This document shows positions 21,932 through 34,520 of a stretch of DNA of 64,000 bases, piece after piece. How positions within the stretch are numbered: the first letter of the stretch is position 1; each line of letters starts with the position of its first letter. Under the pieces are notes generated by a model. The model was given only the letters and a program-made list of their open reading frames with translations. It was not told the origin of the DNA and did not search any database. The position numbers and the translations under genes were made by a program. The DNA is from Marchantia polymorpha subsp. ruderalis (taxonomy: Eukaryota > Streptophyta > Marchantiopsida > Marchantiales > Marchantiaceae), in contig AP031351.1 of NCBI GenBank assembly GCA_037833965.1, positions 19,604,501-19,668,500 on the forward strand, read 5' to 3'.

Positions 21932-24429
21932 ATGGAGAATAAGGGCTGGGATGCTGTAGATGTCCGGGCCGGCGATGCCAATACTTCGGCTGCGAAGGAG
22001 GATACTTCCTGTTCTCGACCAGTTCACACTCTTCGACCGAATTTGGCAGGCATGCACTCTTCTCAGCAAATTGTGAATAATCGAGCGGAGGAATTTGGGT
22101 AGACCATATTTATATCCCGCTGCAATTTTCACAAAAGATTCGTGGATCATGTCTCAGGTGGTAGTAAAAATCAGACAGCTCAAAGTATCGAGAACATCAA
22201 CTTTTGTAATTGCAACAGCAGCTAATTGGACCCTAATTGCCTCACCTGTGACAAATCTTAGTAATAGCAGTGCAGTTGAGGATATTGAGCTTCTCTGGAG
22301 CTGAGGTTCTTATTGTCGTACAGGAGAGAGGAGAAAACCGTCTTGGAAGTGCAGAAGTTTGGTGAGTTTATGTGTTGGAAATTTGGGTCGCCATCTTGAA
22401 GACATCATCGAAGAAATTCATCTTGTTGCTCCCACATTTCCGCCTTCTGTCAAGGTGCTCAATCTATCACCTCTCCCTGGATGGGCATCAGTCATTTAGG
22501 GGCTGAATGAGAGTCGTTCTGCTGAGTTTTGAGTTAGTGTCTTGAACTCTGGTCATTGTAGCCACGTGCTGCTGTCGAGAGCACAAGCGTTGAGCGGTGT
22601 AATTGAGGCTTGAGAGACTTTTGGCTCTTGCGGCTAGAATGAAATTCGAGAATGCAGTTTTCGTTGATACAGGTTTGTAAGTTTGGAGACACCCATTGTC
22701 CCCCCTCAATTAGAAGGATTTTGGTCATGCAAGTTACCGATACAAGTGTTTGCGAGAAGTCTATTTTGAATTCGTAGTCTAATTGATCGCCTGCGATGAT
22801 CATTTACCAACAACCTCTACCGTGTTGCCGTTTGTCGACACGATCACATCAGGACTTCGCTCCTCTGACTCTGACTCTGACTCCTGTAATGCTTTACTAA
22901 CCCTATATGCTCGTCTGACGTGACTCATGTATCACCTGGCAGGCTTCTCTGCTGGCAGTTGCCCGTAGACGGGATTTATTGTGTGACGAACTGTTGGTTG
23001 CGTTGGCGGACGAGTCCTGGGAGTTTTTAGATGTATCAGGCTCTGATATCACGGATGCTAGTATTGAGACATTGGCCAAAGTTTGTCCCCGTTTACAAGC
23101 TGTTGACATCAGGTGTTCATACCTCTACCAGCATGCACCTTCTTCTTCCGTGTTGGTCAACATTTGAATCGTTGTATACGAAAACTGAAGTACGAAAATG
23201 ACAGAAGTGGCACCGATAATGGCTGGAAAACTGTGAGTCCCTAGATAACAATTGTGTATTTCAGGACAAGTCTCTTTTTCTGACACACACTTCCGTGACA
23301 GTCGATGTAGCCGGTTAACACCACGAGCTGTGCGCGTCTTAGTCCAGCACAGCCCATCTCTTCACACAATTCGTTGGGGGTACGTTTTTACTCTTTCAAC
23401 CTTTCTGCGTTGTATTGATTCCATTCACCCACTCCCTGTTCGAGTTTATCCCGGCTCATTGGTCCTTTTTGCTCCCTTCTGAAGAGTTGGTAGCGCGTAC
23501 TGCTTCTTATCAACTTTAAACTTCGGGAACACGAACAGAATTAGCTCCGAGGCTCTTTACCCACGACATGGTGATTGTCTTGTCTGTGTACACAGAGGAA
23601 CAAGCTTGAGTAATTCGACTGCGAGACTGGCATTAACCTATATTCTACCGAAATTAAATCTGAGCGAAGAAGCTGAAGATAGCTGGGAGGAACTTGATAT
23701 AGACCGGGTCGGAAAAGGTGGTCAAGCCTTGAGGTGGCTCGTCTGGGTGAGATAACGTGGAAACCTGGGAAGAGTGCCTGTCAGTTTCTTAGGCTGGACC
23801 TAGAATGCACCAAAAGTGCTTCGAGTGTGCTTTTGTGGATATTGTTGCTGCATTGAAGATTGGTCCATGACGAGCTTGTTGCAACAATCTCTCCGGTCGT
23901 AGATGCCGTCACCTTAGTTTTTGAGCTGGTTATACTTTGTTAGACCTTAGGCTCATGCCGTTCATGCTGTTTATTAGATTTCATCTGAATTCTGTGACCT
24001 CGCTTGCAGCCCTCTATAGACGAAAAATCCAGAGAACGACTCGAGACAGAGTGCCCTCGTGTGGTGGTCAATCCCAAGCCTTTTTCCAGAGGGTTTCAAC
24101 ATCTGTCTGTACCTTGGGAGGCGTGGCCTGCGACCGTGTTGGATGCTGGTCTAGTTGAAGATCTTGACCCAGAGACATGGGCTGTCAGGACATCGAGGAG
24201 AGTTGTCTTTCAAAATGTGGCAAGTCGAGATTCTTCGGTTCTTTCGATAGCAGAGCGATTTAAACTTGCCTTTATCTCCAGAGATGAGCGACTTGCTCCA
24301 AAACGAGCAAAAAATTCTAGACAAAATCAACGCCGCGCGGAAAAGGCCTGGCTTAATTCGGACACGGAAGCTAAGGCCAGAGCATGGGCTGGCGTGGCCA
24401 GGAGATCGCTGAAGGGATTAGAAGGTTGA
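21932..24429 (+). CDS. RNI/leucine-rich-repeat-like protein, uncharacterised plant family
   Basis: Six exons: 21932-22098, 22355-22454, 22943-23112, 23302-23379, 23596-23746 and 24010-24429. All are GT-AG and phase-consistent, giving 361 aa. Exon 2 starts the conserved part (SLVSLCVGNLGRHLEDI). Exons 3-4 carry LRR-like units: ESWEFLDVSGSDITDASIE, then CPRLQAVDIS joined to RCSRLTPRAVRVLVQHSP. Exon 5 holds DSWEELDIDRVGKGGQALRW followed by LVW. Exon 6 holds ECPRVVVNPKPF, an IAERFKLAFISRDERLAPKR block and a basic, KAR-rich end. I recall a single-copy-like plant family with the same block order; no function is known to me, and the LRR part suggests protein binding. Exon 1 is the weakest part: its phase fits but the sequence is not conserved in my memory, so the true start may differ. 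Confidence 0.82.
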
Positions 24430-26890
24430 TGCATCAATCTACCCGTCACATGCATTCCAGCTGTAAAACCTCTTTCGTCCTTCGGATACGAAGCAGCACG
24501 AGCGAGAATTTTTTAGACGATGTATTGTACAAAAGCAACGAGCAAAAGAAATCATCTTCCGTCATGTTCGAGCCTCAGGTTCAGCCCGGCATCGCCGTTC
24601 TTCTGCATTTGTCCTTGACTTGAGGTCTAGCAACTATGCGGATGCACCATGTCGTAAAGAGCTGCATCAAAAGCCTCGCCCGAGTTCGGTTCAAAATTGT
24701 TTCCATCTAAGCTCGGGCGCTTATATCAGAATCTTCGAGTTATAGGTAGCAAACTACTTCAGCCGAAGGATATAATCAGCATGAGGGTGTGCTGTAGGTA
24801 CACTTCGAGGATTTCTGGACTCAAGATTGCCGTAGAAAGTGTAATTTTCGGTTCCCAGAAATCTACGTATAGCTATGCTTATGTCTCCCACTACTTTGTG
24901 CAAGTGGTCCTGATTCCAATGACGATGCCATTGTTCGTCCTTCCAAACGATGTACGGGTTGTACCCTTTTGAGAATCCGTTGACCGGATTTGGAATTCAC
25001 AGAATTGCATGACTGGAGGTCTAAGGCTCACAATGTCGTCGAGATTTCGAGAATCGTGAATTCTTATGAGTGGCCATCTGCATGGAGGCGAGTTAATGAC
25101 GAGGCTGGGCTCATATCCGTGAAGGCAATTGTATCGAGCTTCTCACCTGACCCACTTGCCGAAAGTGTCTGAACCTTGCAACTTGGATCATTGTAGTGGG
25201 GGTGGTGACGGGGATCAGGTGAGGATGAAGACCGGGGCATTTATTCCTGATAGAAGGTTGTTGAAAAGGGCCCGCTTATAAACGACGAACATCCGGGTCG
25301 GCAGAAATCACGACGTTGACTGCTCGGAAAAGCCCGAGAAATCACCGTGCTCGCTCGCTACAAACGAGTAGTTTCTCGTCACGGCGCTGATCTTCCGAGG
25401 CTTCGTATTGTCGGAGTCCTCCTGTCGAATCTTCGCCTCGAACGATTGGAATCCAGGGCAGCGATAACAGCGCGAGAAGGCCGTCGATGCTAGCACGATG
25501 TCAATCGCAGCAGCTGCGCCAGCACGGGTCATCGCGACGAGGACATGCAACTGGAAACACGGATCCACAAAACGAAGAGGAGTCGCCATGACATTGAACG
25601 AAGTGCACCGCACTCGCAGGCCGTGGATGCAACGCTTGGCATCAGGGCGCCATCCGAGAGAATTCATGGACGGACTGAGCGCGGATGACGACGCCATGAC
25701 GCGCCCCTAAGCCCTCGACTGACTCGGAGGCGCCCAGACAGACGACAAAGCGAGAGGCCGGAGTCGCTCCCGACAACGAAAGGGCCGCACTGCCATCGAT
25801 GGATTTTGTCTGAGGCGTGAGTGCTGCGAGCAGATGCCGGGCTCTGGCGGCGCTGGACCAAAGAAGAAGGCCCATCATCCAAAACCTACTATTTTCATGG
25901 ACGACAAGTTCTTCTACCCACTACGCATCGCTCCGAAAAGGTGCTCCCGGCGGACGTGCGGAGCCTGGCGCTCTGTCTGGGCCTCCAGCACAGTGCCACA
26001 TTTGTCCTCCGAGTCTACCGTGGTAGGTGCTGGCGTCGTCCACTCATCCGGCCATGGCTACGAGCTCACCCTACGAATTCATGCACATCGAATTTCATGT
26101 GCAAGTTTTGCAGCCTTTATGTTCGGCAGCCCGGCCCAGTGCCATTGGCTCACGAGCGAAAGTGCAATCATTACCACATGTTTAATTGTGTTTTGAAGTG
26201 TGCAGCATCAGATACATGAGATCTATCGCGGCACAACTCAACTAAATCAGAAGCTTCTTTGCACCAAAGACTGAGACAAACGTATTGTCATTGTCAGAGC
26301 TGGACAAATTGAGCAACGACCTCAGACCTCGCTTGCAGTGACGAGCACCATATCGGCGTGTAGTATGCAAATATCGTGTCGCCGAAGTTGGAGCCTAGCA
26401 ATTCCAAATCAATTTTGTCGGTGGCTAGTTTGAAGACGCTTTTGACAGAGTACGCTGTACGTATGTAGTAATCAGAATCGAACGGAGAGGATCGCAATTG
26501 TCTCGACTGCCCCACTGGAACCATGAATGAGTCTCTTCTGCATATCTTCACAAAGGCATAGTTCTTCCCATTTGTTCCTGCTGATAAATCTTCACAAGCT
26601 TTGTATTAATCCACTAGTTTTGAAGGAGGAATTTCTCTCGTTTTGGCCAGATTGTAAACCCAGGTTGCAATCAAGTGATGTATTTTTCAAGCGACGAGGC
26701 CAAGCCTTCAGTCTTTGATTGCTACGAATGCATTACTTAAGGATTATCAAACTTGAAACAATGTTGTGACCGTTACAACGACTTATTTATATTCCATGCA
26801 TAGTACGAGTGGAGACACTTGCGAGTCCAAATTTTAATTACGTTTCTCGAGGCCAATAACTTGTGGCGAATCCAGCAATGATGAAGAAAT
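24430..26890. other. 3' flank and intergenic with weak open frames
   Basis: Apart from the minus-strand frame at 25308-25697 I see only short open stretches. The GC-rich part at about 25.4-26.1 kb has overlapping frames on both strands, including a plus-strand frame from 25834. None matches a family I know. Confidence 0.35.
25308..25697 (-). CDS. Hypothetical 129-aa ORF
   Basis: A clean ATG-to-stop frame of 129 codons in a GC-rich patch. It contains a run of small residues (MTRAGAAAAIDIVLAS), a CYRCPGF motif and a serine-rich end. No domain or family recognised. It may be an exon of a longer gene or a chance frame helped by GC content. No splice partners were found. Confidence 0.25.
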   Translation of the reverse strand: MASSSALSPSMNSLGWRPDAKRCIHGLRVRCTSFNVMATPLRFVDPCFQLHVLVAMTRAGAAAAIDIVLASTAFSRCYRCPGFQSFEAKIRQEDSDNTKPRKISAVTRNYSFVASEHGDFSGFSEQSTS

Positions 26891-28399
26891 GATTGAGAAA
26901 ACACTCTTCATAATTCATATCTTTGGGTGATAACCAAACAGAGAACAAAAAAATAGCTCGGCGGACATGAAGAATCTCATGATTATCTAGATCTAATGAA
27001 AATCAAAATCTCAATTTTCAAAATATGTTCACACTTATTACCATCCCTGTCTTATTTTGTAAGTATAGAAGGAATAAAGAATTATGAAAGGATTTAAAAA
27101 TTTTCTATTTATTGTAGAAAAATGTATTCTACAACAGAGATAATTATGAAAAATTCTTCGGATTTTATTTCATGGGGTTAACAGTTTATTCAAACGTATT
27201 TAATTTTCTTGATATGAAAATTTTATTTTTTAAAACATTTATATAAAAGAGTCGTTGATTTTTCATTTTCATAGTTTTGATTAATGTGTTTACAACATAA
27301 TAATAAAAGTGTATATAAGATTATAAAATACAATTTGTATTTAAAAATATCAAAATATCATACATATGAATGTAAATACGTTAATAAAATCATGATAAAT
27401 CTATTAACCTAATTAAATTAAAATATATAGTATATATATCTATTTTTTTACTTCATTACATCTATAAAGAATCATATAAAATTATTTAAATCAATTTTTA
27501 TCAAGGTAATTAGTTGTTAAAATTATAGTATTTTATAATTGATTAAATTTTTATTTCAAATGTATTCTCTTAAAAATGAGTAATGTTAATAATAATTTAA
27601 ACTAAAATCCCATAAAATATTTTGATAGTAATGCTTTTATTTTAATTGTATATCACAGATTCTATTGATGATTTTTAATAAATAATAATGACTCAAAATA
27701 ATTTCATTGTAAATGTTTTTGTATATTGGTAAAAATTGATCAATAATAAATTATATTGAAATAAAAAATAGATAAAAAATAATTTTTAATTTTTTTTCTA
27801 ACAATAGTATTCATAATATAAACTCTATTCAAAGTTATAACATGAAAAACTTACATGTTCAAAATTTAATTGTTATTCACATAATTCAAATTTCTTCTGC
27901 AAGTTAATCAATTTATTGATCTATTTACATATTAATCATCAAACAAAAGTTTTACCAACATGTGATAAAGATTATTTAGTGTCTGATAGTAGTCAATTCA
28001 AATCTTCACTTGACTTTGATGTACTTGGCTTTAGTTAATTAAGTTGCTTATTCTTTCACTATATAAGAGAATTCATCTAATTTCTTAAACATATTTTTTA
28101 GAAATTTTTTTTAAGTAAAACTTGAGGTTTATCGATTGATGAAATCAACAAATTTTCATATATTTCCGATGTGTGCCTCCAGCTAACTTCAAAACTCTAG
28201 TTACATATTAAAAAATGTTATTGTATTTGTGTTAAAAGATTAAATGGACAAAAGATTTTATAATAATCTATTGTAAGTTTAAAAATTTCCATAATTTTAA
28301 AATTTATATTCATAATAAAAATTAATTTAAATTAATTTCATCTTATAATATTAAATTAATTTGATTGAATTTCATACATTAATAAATCTTTCAAAAAAT
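26890..28399. other. AT-rich island
   Basis: About 1.5 kb of very AT-rich sequence with no useful open frame, ending where the second copia LTR begins. The LTR element seems to have inserted into or beside it, since AT-rich sequence resumes at the other end (about 32.94-33.3 kb). Confidence 0.6.
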
Positions 28400-28634
28400 T
28401 GACAATCCAAAATATGCAAGACAGTAATAGCCAAACATGAGTACATGTAGTTGCAACATGGTTCATACTTCGGAAGGCTCCGTCAACGGAAAAGCACGTG
28501 AGAGAACTTTTTACAATACTGAAAAGTAACAATGATACAATGCAAAAACTTTGGAAATATATATCAAACACCGGAGATCAACCTAACTATGAATAGCTAG
28601 ACTTGAGAATACTCCTTAATTGGAATTAACCTCA
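28400..28634 (-). repeat. LTR, left copy (3' LTR of the second copia element)
   Basis: Shares blocks such as AATATGCAAGACA, AAGCACG.GTGAGAG, CTGAAAAGTAACA and TGAATAGCTAGACTTGAGA with 32698-32936. On the minus strand it begins TGAG and ends TGTCA, fitting TG...CA ends. Confidence 0.82.
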
Positions 28635-28635
28635 A

Positions 28636-28648
28636 CCATCTCTCACTT
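28636..28648 (-). other. Polypurine tract of the second copia element
   Basis: On the minus strand AAGTGAGAGATGG directly precedes the TGAG start of the left LTR. Plant copia elements commonly have AAGTGGGAGATTG-like tracts at this place, where second-strand priming occurs. Confidence 0.75.
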
Positions 28649-29199
28649 AACTTGTGTTAAGAAAATAATAACCTTTGTAACCTATATCATTATTACGTGG
28701 TAAGTACTAAACAAAAATCTAACACAAGGCCTTTCTTTACAAGAGTATTTACTAGATATAAGCTATAATCATTGTAGTATAGAGTAATAACATGAAGAGT
28801 TAACTAAAGATTTACTAGAATAGAGGAAACAAAAACCTCGTTACCTATATAATTACTTCATAGGAAATTTTGTATAGAACCTAATACAAGATTACTCTTA
28901 CACGAGAGTTAACTAAACTAAGCCGTATTCATCATAGAATAAAGTAAATATACAAAGAAATAACTGAAGATACTATGCTAGCAAATTCTACATATGCTTC
29001 CCATACACAACTTATATAGTAGCACAATGTCTATTGATTTTTGTCAACTCATCAGCTAGGTTGAGTTTATCGTCTATCTTGATCACTCAATTGTTTTATT
29101 ACACAGTGCTTGTCTTATAAAGTGATACTTGAAGTTGATGTGCTTCACTTTGCTATCTATGACCCAGGCTCGGAAGTCAATTAGGCTACACCTATCCTG

Positions 29200-30545
29200 C
29201 AGTAGATGAAAAAAAGGATTCAAGTATCGAGGTATTTTTGTCATAAAAACTTTGGAGCCTAGTGCCGAAGTCTTTATAAAATCCTTTAGGAAATATTTTT
29301 TATGGAGATTATGGAGCTATAAGTTTTATTTACATATTTATCTAAGTCACGTAGTGCTCTACCAAAGGAAAATGTAAAATTTTTTGGCTATCACAATGAA
29401 GATTGACAACATCCTATGTTAATTTCATCTCCATGATAAGCATATCCAATCAAATAGCTTTCTTTGTTTCTTTTGCTGTTGTCACATACTCAGCTTTTGT
29501 TATTCGATGAGCAACACATTTTTGCAAGGTAGATCTCCAAGTAATGCTCTCACCGCCAAGTGTAAACACATATCAAGTTGTAGATTTTTTTTGTCTCGAT
29601 CGTTTCCGTAGTTAGAATTAACGTAGCCAAACAAGGATTTGATATTTTCTAATAAACCATCAAACAGTAAGCTATAATCCATCATATTTTTTAGATAATT
29701 CATAATTCATTTCATTGCATCCTAGTAAACTTAGCATAGATTTGACATGTGTATGCTCATCTTGCCCATTGCAAGAACAATATGAAGCCTAGTGCACATC
29801 ATTAAACACATGAGGCTACCAATAGCTTTTTCATAAAAAACAAAAAAACATTTTTACTTTTTCCACAACATCAATAGGAGATTGAGCTATGGAGAGTTTG
29901 AAATTTGCTACCAAAGGAATCCATACTCCTTCATAATTGACCTATCGGGTCTACAACAAACATACTTGCAAACTTCATCTTAAATGCAAACTTCAGCTAA
30001 CTCTTGTATTCATCATCGGCATATTGGTTCTTTGCCAAGATGAATATGTCATCAACTTATAATACTAAATAATAAACTAGAACGATGAGATTGAATTTCT
30101 CATCATTCACCTTTTTCATGTAGACACAAGGATTATACATGCTTTGTAAAAATACTTAGGTCTTCATGAACTCATCAAATCGCATGTTCCATTGTCCAAG
30201 AGTTTGATTCAATCTATATGATGATTTCAACAATCTACAAAACAACCTCTTTTAACCTTTGATCTCAAAGCTAATTGGTTGTGTGATGTAGATATCTTCC
30301 TCTAAATATCAATAGATAAAAGCTATAACCACGTCAGTATGATCCATAACAAGATTGAATATCGCGGCCAGTGCACATACTAGACAAATTGTGGCATACT
30401 TTACTACAGATAAGAAAACTTTGTTGTAGTCCACTCACTTCTTCCGTGTGAAACCTCTAGTCACCAAATTGACTTTGAAGATTCTTGCCTCGTCTCATGT
30501 TGGATTGTCCTCTAGTTTGTACACCCACCATGAGCCAATAAGTGC
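29200..30545 (-). pseudogene. copia pol pseudogene (RT and RNase H remnants)
   Basis: Minus-strand reading from high to low coordinates, with frame changes and stops. Near 30540-30440: GSWWVYKLEDNPT and NLVTRGFTRKK (start of RT). Near 30330-30270: DVVIAFIY and LEEDIYITQPISFE. Near 30240-30140: SSYRLNQTLGQWNMRFDEFM. Near 30062-30010: VDDIFILAKNQYADDEYKS, the active-site box with its leading tyrosine codon changed to a stop. About 29703-29500 is RNase H (MDYSLLFD, GYVNSNYGNDRDKKN). The copy is dead. It is clearly related to the copia element at 11.4 kb by family, but the sequences are too diverged to be a recent pair. Confidence 0.85.
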
Positions 30546-32683
30546 CAACCATTTGTATGTGGGCCTGTCCGCGCGCCATGTCATCACGTCACGTGTTTGT
30601 TTTTTGCGGTTTTGTCGGATCTACGTGGCATACGATGACATTGCATGTTATTGTAGTAAAAAATGACATGTCAAAATGCAGGTTGCGACACATGTCATTA
30701 TGCGGTGCGCTGCACCGGACGGTTTTCATTGTGAATGGTGCTTTTTTACTTGCGTTTGAGCATTCGCACATCCGTCGTCTTGCGTTTGATTAATTTGATC
30801 AACAATGTGTCAATGAACTTGTCAAAAGAAGACTATTAACCTTCTCTGTATAATAGATCAATGGGTTGCCTGATGGTGTGTCTGATTCGATATCGGGTTC
30901 AAAATCCTGTCATCCGTAACCTTCTGCTTGAGCTTTTTTTTGAAAGAATGTAAAGGTCGTAGCTCTCGTTACACTGTAAGGATTGTGCATGATACGTTTG
31001 TTTCATGTCCGCATTCATCTTGAACGTGGATATGCAGAAATAATATGTCACATAGACATGCGTCTTGTTGATCGCCCGCTTACAAATCTAACTTTCACAT
31101 GCGATTTCACTCGGCATATGTCTTGTTTTTTTCCCGTCTGAATCTAATGGAAATTTTGCCATTTTTTTTGTTTCATCGATCCGTTTGATATTCTTTGAAA
31201 TTTTGTCACATTGTGCTCTTAACTACTCATCAACATACATGCAATGTCAAGAAACATCCATCCATCCATCCATTTCACGATCAATAAATTTTACAATGAA
31301 ATTTCAATCTGATTTTTCTATGAGACAAATCTTCATGATATTGTGGAAAGAAATAGTCTGAAACGTTGATGACTTCTTAGTTTAACCATGTTGAATTGAC
31401 ACTGTCGATGAATGTGAAAGTATGATTCAAGTTTTTGCTATTGTGATATAATAGATAAATCTTCATAAGCTTTGTACCATGGTATAAGTATGGAGTTATT
31501 TATTTGATGGGAACCCATCGTAATCTATATTGCTTGATGGATCCATCAAGTTTAGTTTTACCTGATGGGACTACACTAACGGCACACCGTCCGCAACTTC
31601 TGAAAAATGTTCTTATACACTAAAGCTTTCATCACATACGAGCTTTAGTGAACCTCCGCAATTGCAAATCTCAGAACGATGAACTATGACATACATTGTC
31701 ACAGTTCATTAATATTCTGGCTTCCAAAAATTACTCATTACAAAAAATCATTATCGTGGTTACTCAATATTGTAGACTTCTCTCAAATGAATCAGAAAAA
31801 ATTATGACAAAGAAGTGTGTCAACCCATATCGACGATTTCAAAGTCAACATGTGTGGAAGTAAACAGTTGATAAAATTGGTATTTTATTATTTGAAGCTA
31901 GATTACATGAGTGGAATAAGCTATCAATGAATACGTTGGAGATGAATGTACTGTCAATTCTGATTTTTGTGTCATGTTAACTCTTGTTTGTACTTCAAGT
32001 GGAGATTCCAGATTTAAATCTCAACACAACTCATTAGATGAGATTGCTAATGAAAAGAAAATCTGATGCAACAACATGAAGTACAATTGATCTTCACAAA
32101 ATACAACAGAATTAATAACTAGTATCTTGCGTTGTGAAGTCTCAAGACTTGATTGCGTTAGTTATTCTCCAAAACTGGAGTACAATATCATTCATGAGTT
32201 TATATACAAAACAGTTTCTAGCACACATGATCAAAGCTCATCAGTCTGCAGGATTTGCTTGAACTTGACTTGACTTCTCACGATATGTGAAGACTCCGAT
32301 CCACAAGATTCAACAACATCGATCTTCTACACACTCCTCTATTCGCAACTTGCAATAACACATTCTTCTTCTTCACTTCAGTTTTTTGTGCAAACTTCCA
32401 AAGTTGAAAAACATCGCCTAGCTCACATATGTACTTTAAGTGTTCTCATTCTCACATTCAAAAACTCGTGAAGAAGTCAAAAGATGTTATGTTCAGAAAC
32501 TTGCTGGAAACCTTGAACTACATTCCTCGTACTTGAACTGAAAATTTTCTCAAAAAAACTCTGAACATCTCAAAATCGTCACCGGCAAAAATTATAACCC
32601 ACAAACAAAAATCCCTTTCGCAACAATTGCCGTCGACTCAAACGACATAGAACTAACACACACACTATCACAAAACTCAACCA

Positions 32684-32695
32684 GTTCTAATACCA
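32684..32695 (-). other. Primer binding site (tRNA-Met type) of the second copia element
   Basis: The minus strand reads TGGTATTAGAAC immediately inside the right LTR. The usual plant initiator tRNA-Met site is TGGTATCAGAGC, so 10 of 12 bases agree. This fixes the transcription direction as minus. Confidence 0.78.
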
Positions 32696-32697
32696 AT

Positions 32698-32936
32698 TTT
32701 CAGTCCAAAATATGCAAGACAATGATAGCTAGACGAACACAAGTATACACAATAGTAATGTAATTCACCTTCAGACTACTATGTCCACGGATAAGCACGC
32801 GTGAGAGTTACTAAAGTAGTGAAAAGTAATAGTGATAGAGTGGAGAAACCTAGAGTTATATGTACCCAACATGAGCTAACAATCTAACTATAAATAGCTA
32901 AAACTTGAGATTACTTCTTAATTGAAATCAAACTCA
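32698..32936 (-). repeat. LTR, right copy (5' LTR of the second copia element)
   Basis: Partner of 28400-28634. It starts right after the primer binding site. Flanking target-site duplications cannot be judged because both flanks are A-rich. Confidence 0.82.
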
Positions 32937-34240
32937 AAAAAATTTTAATATCAAAAAATCTTTTAACAAATTTTATATTCTATATTATACATTTCAAAGT
33001 AGACTTCAAATTTTTATTTAGAAAATTAAATGAATTGAAATTTGAAAATATATGAGTAATATCATGACTATATTAAAGTATAATTATTTAAATAAGAAAA
33101 AGGCTATCTATAGATCTTTTCGATTGATACATAATAATTAATTCATCATATATCATATACATGAACTTAATATAAAAATCATTCTAAAAAGTGATTTATG
33201 TATTACATTTTAAATTTATATTTGTAAATATGATAAATAAAAACAAATAATTCTTTTCTCATGAAAAAAACACAAATTATTATAGAAACAGTCTACTAAA
33301 AAATAAGTGGTTCATTACCGCAATGTCAAGTCACACAGAATTACGATATTGATGTATTGAAACCATGGGTATGTGTTTTACTTGTTTGTGTCTCACTTCT
33401 CTTACATGTTTCAGATTAAATAAGAGTAGTTAAAAGAACAAAAAATAAATGTAGCCATGAGTTGAATGTTGAAGAAAAAAATTTACATCAAGAAAATACA
33501 GCTTACGTATATACTTTTAAGAAAATAATTGCTTATTACTTGTTAGACGTATGTTATTTGAGATTAGTTCATTGTTCTATAAAGGTTTGTCGATATCATA
33601 GTTAAACCAACTGTATTGTGCTCTTGTTTCGATGTGTAGGCCTGCCGAGTTCGACCACTCACTTATTTATTTGAACTCATATCACTGAAATTTACCGTTT
33701 CCTATATTTTATTCCTCCCTCTAGCCATATTCTTTGTAATTTCAATCAACTTTGATAAACACGAAGCTGAGATATGACGTTGAAATCAAGTGTATATAGA
33801 ATCGTTGCTCTCCACTATAGAGGTATGTATGCGGATAATTGATTTGTATTGCAGAATCATGCTTCTGAAATAAATTATAATAAGTGCCTAAATAAAGAAA
33901 TATCTATCCTTATTCAATTTTATTTTCTGCATAATTTGGAGTAAATTTTTTTCAAAATGATGCAGTTACTTCTTATGTACACCTGGAGAAGTTGAGGCTT
34001 ATGATGGTTTGATTCTAACCCTCAGTGTTAAAGTTTAATTATCTGAATTGCATGTGAATCGTTGCGTTTGATGTTTCTTATCTTTATCTTTTGTTATAGG
34101 TATGTTTTCTCTTATTTATTGCTCCAACTATCAGGGATACACCTGAGCTCCATCCCATAGGTTTGTATATGAAACAACATACCGGATGTTCCAAAATCGA
34201 TTCAATTATAGAAGAAGAGAGTTTCTTCTCCGTGACGATT
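32937..34240. other. AT-rich intergenic
   Basis: AT-rich sequence resumes after the LTR and becomes more mixed after about 33.6 kb. No gene or domain was recognised. Confidence 0.45.
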
Positions 34241-34520
34241 GCATTGTAGCTTTCTCTACATATCAAATTGAGAACATGTTTATTCTAGACCTTACTTGGA
34301 ATCCATCAAAAGCTTGCAACTTGAAAAGATGATGAATCCATTTGTCCAGCGGAAGTACCCATCGACAAACATAGGATAAGGCATTGTAGCTTTCTATACA
34401 CATCAAATTGAAAACATGTATATTCTAGACCTTACTCGGAATCCATCAAAAGCTTGCAACTTGAATAGATGATTAATGCATGTGTCCAGCGGAAGTACCC
34501 ATCGACTAACATAGGATAAG
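34241..34520. repeat. Two-copy tandem duplication, unit exactly 140 bp
   Basis: The unit 34241-34380 is repeated at 34381-34520 with about ten substitutions and no length change. Each unit starts GCATTGTAGCTTTCT and ends CATAGGATAAG. The second copy forms the 3' part of a minus-strand ORF (34403-34744) and the first copy keeps the corresponding reading frame open to the same stop. Confidence 0.92.

Larger units (their letters stand above)
28400..32936 (-). mobile_element. Second degenerate copia LTR retrotransposon
   Basis: Two related direct repeats of about 235-240 bp (28400-28634 and 32698-32936) bound the element. Next to the right one is a tRNA-Met type primer binding site (32684-32695). 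Next to the left one is a purine tract on the minus strand (28636-28648). Both lie where a minus-strand element needs them. RT and RNase H remnants lie between 29.2 and 30.5 kb. Gag and integrase are not recognisable in 30.55-32.65 kb, which has a different composition and may include later insertions. The element is older than the one at 11.4 kb, judged by the density of stops. Confidence 0.85.

Noticed and set aside
30870..30920. Possible tRNA T-arm (GGGTTCAAAATCC)
   Set aside because: No matching A-box, anticodon arm or acceptor stem around it.
31255..31273. (CATC)n run as a CRISPR-like or satellite array
   Set aside because: Only about four to five tetranucleotide units; an ordinary microsatellite.
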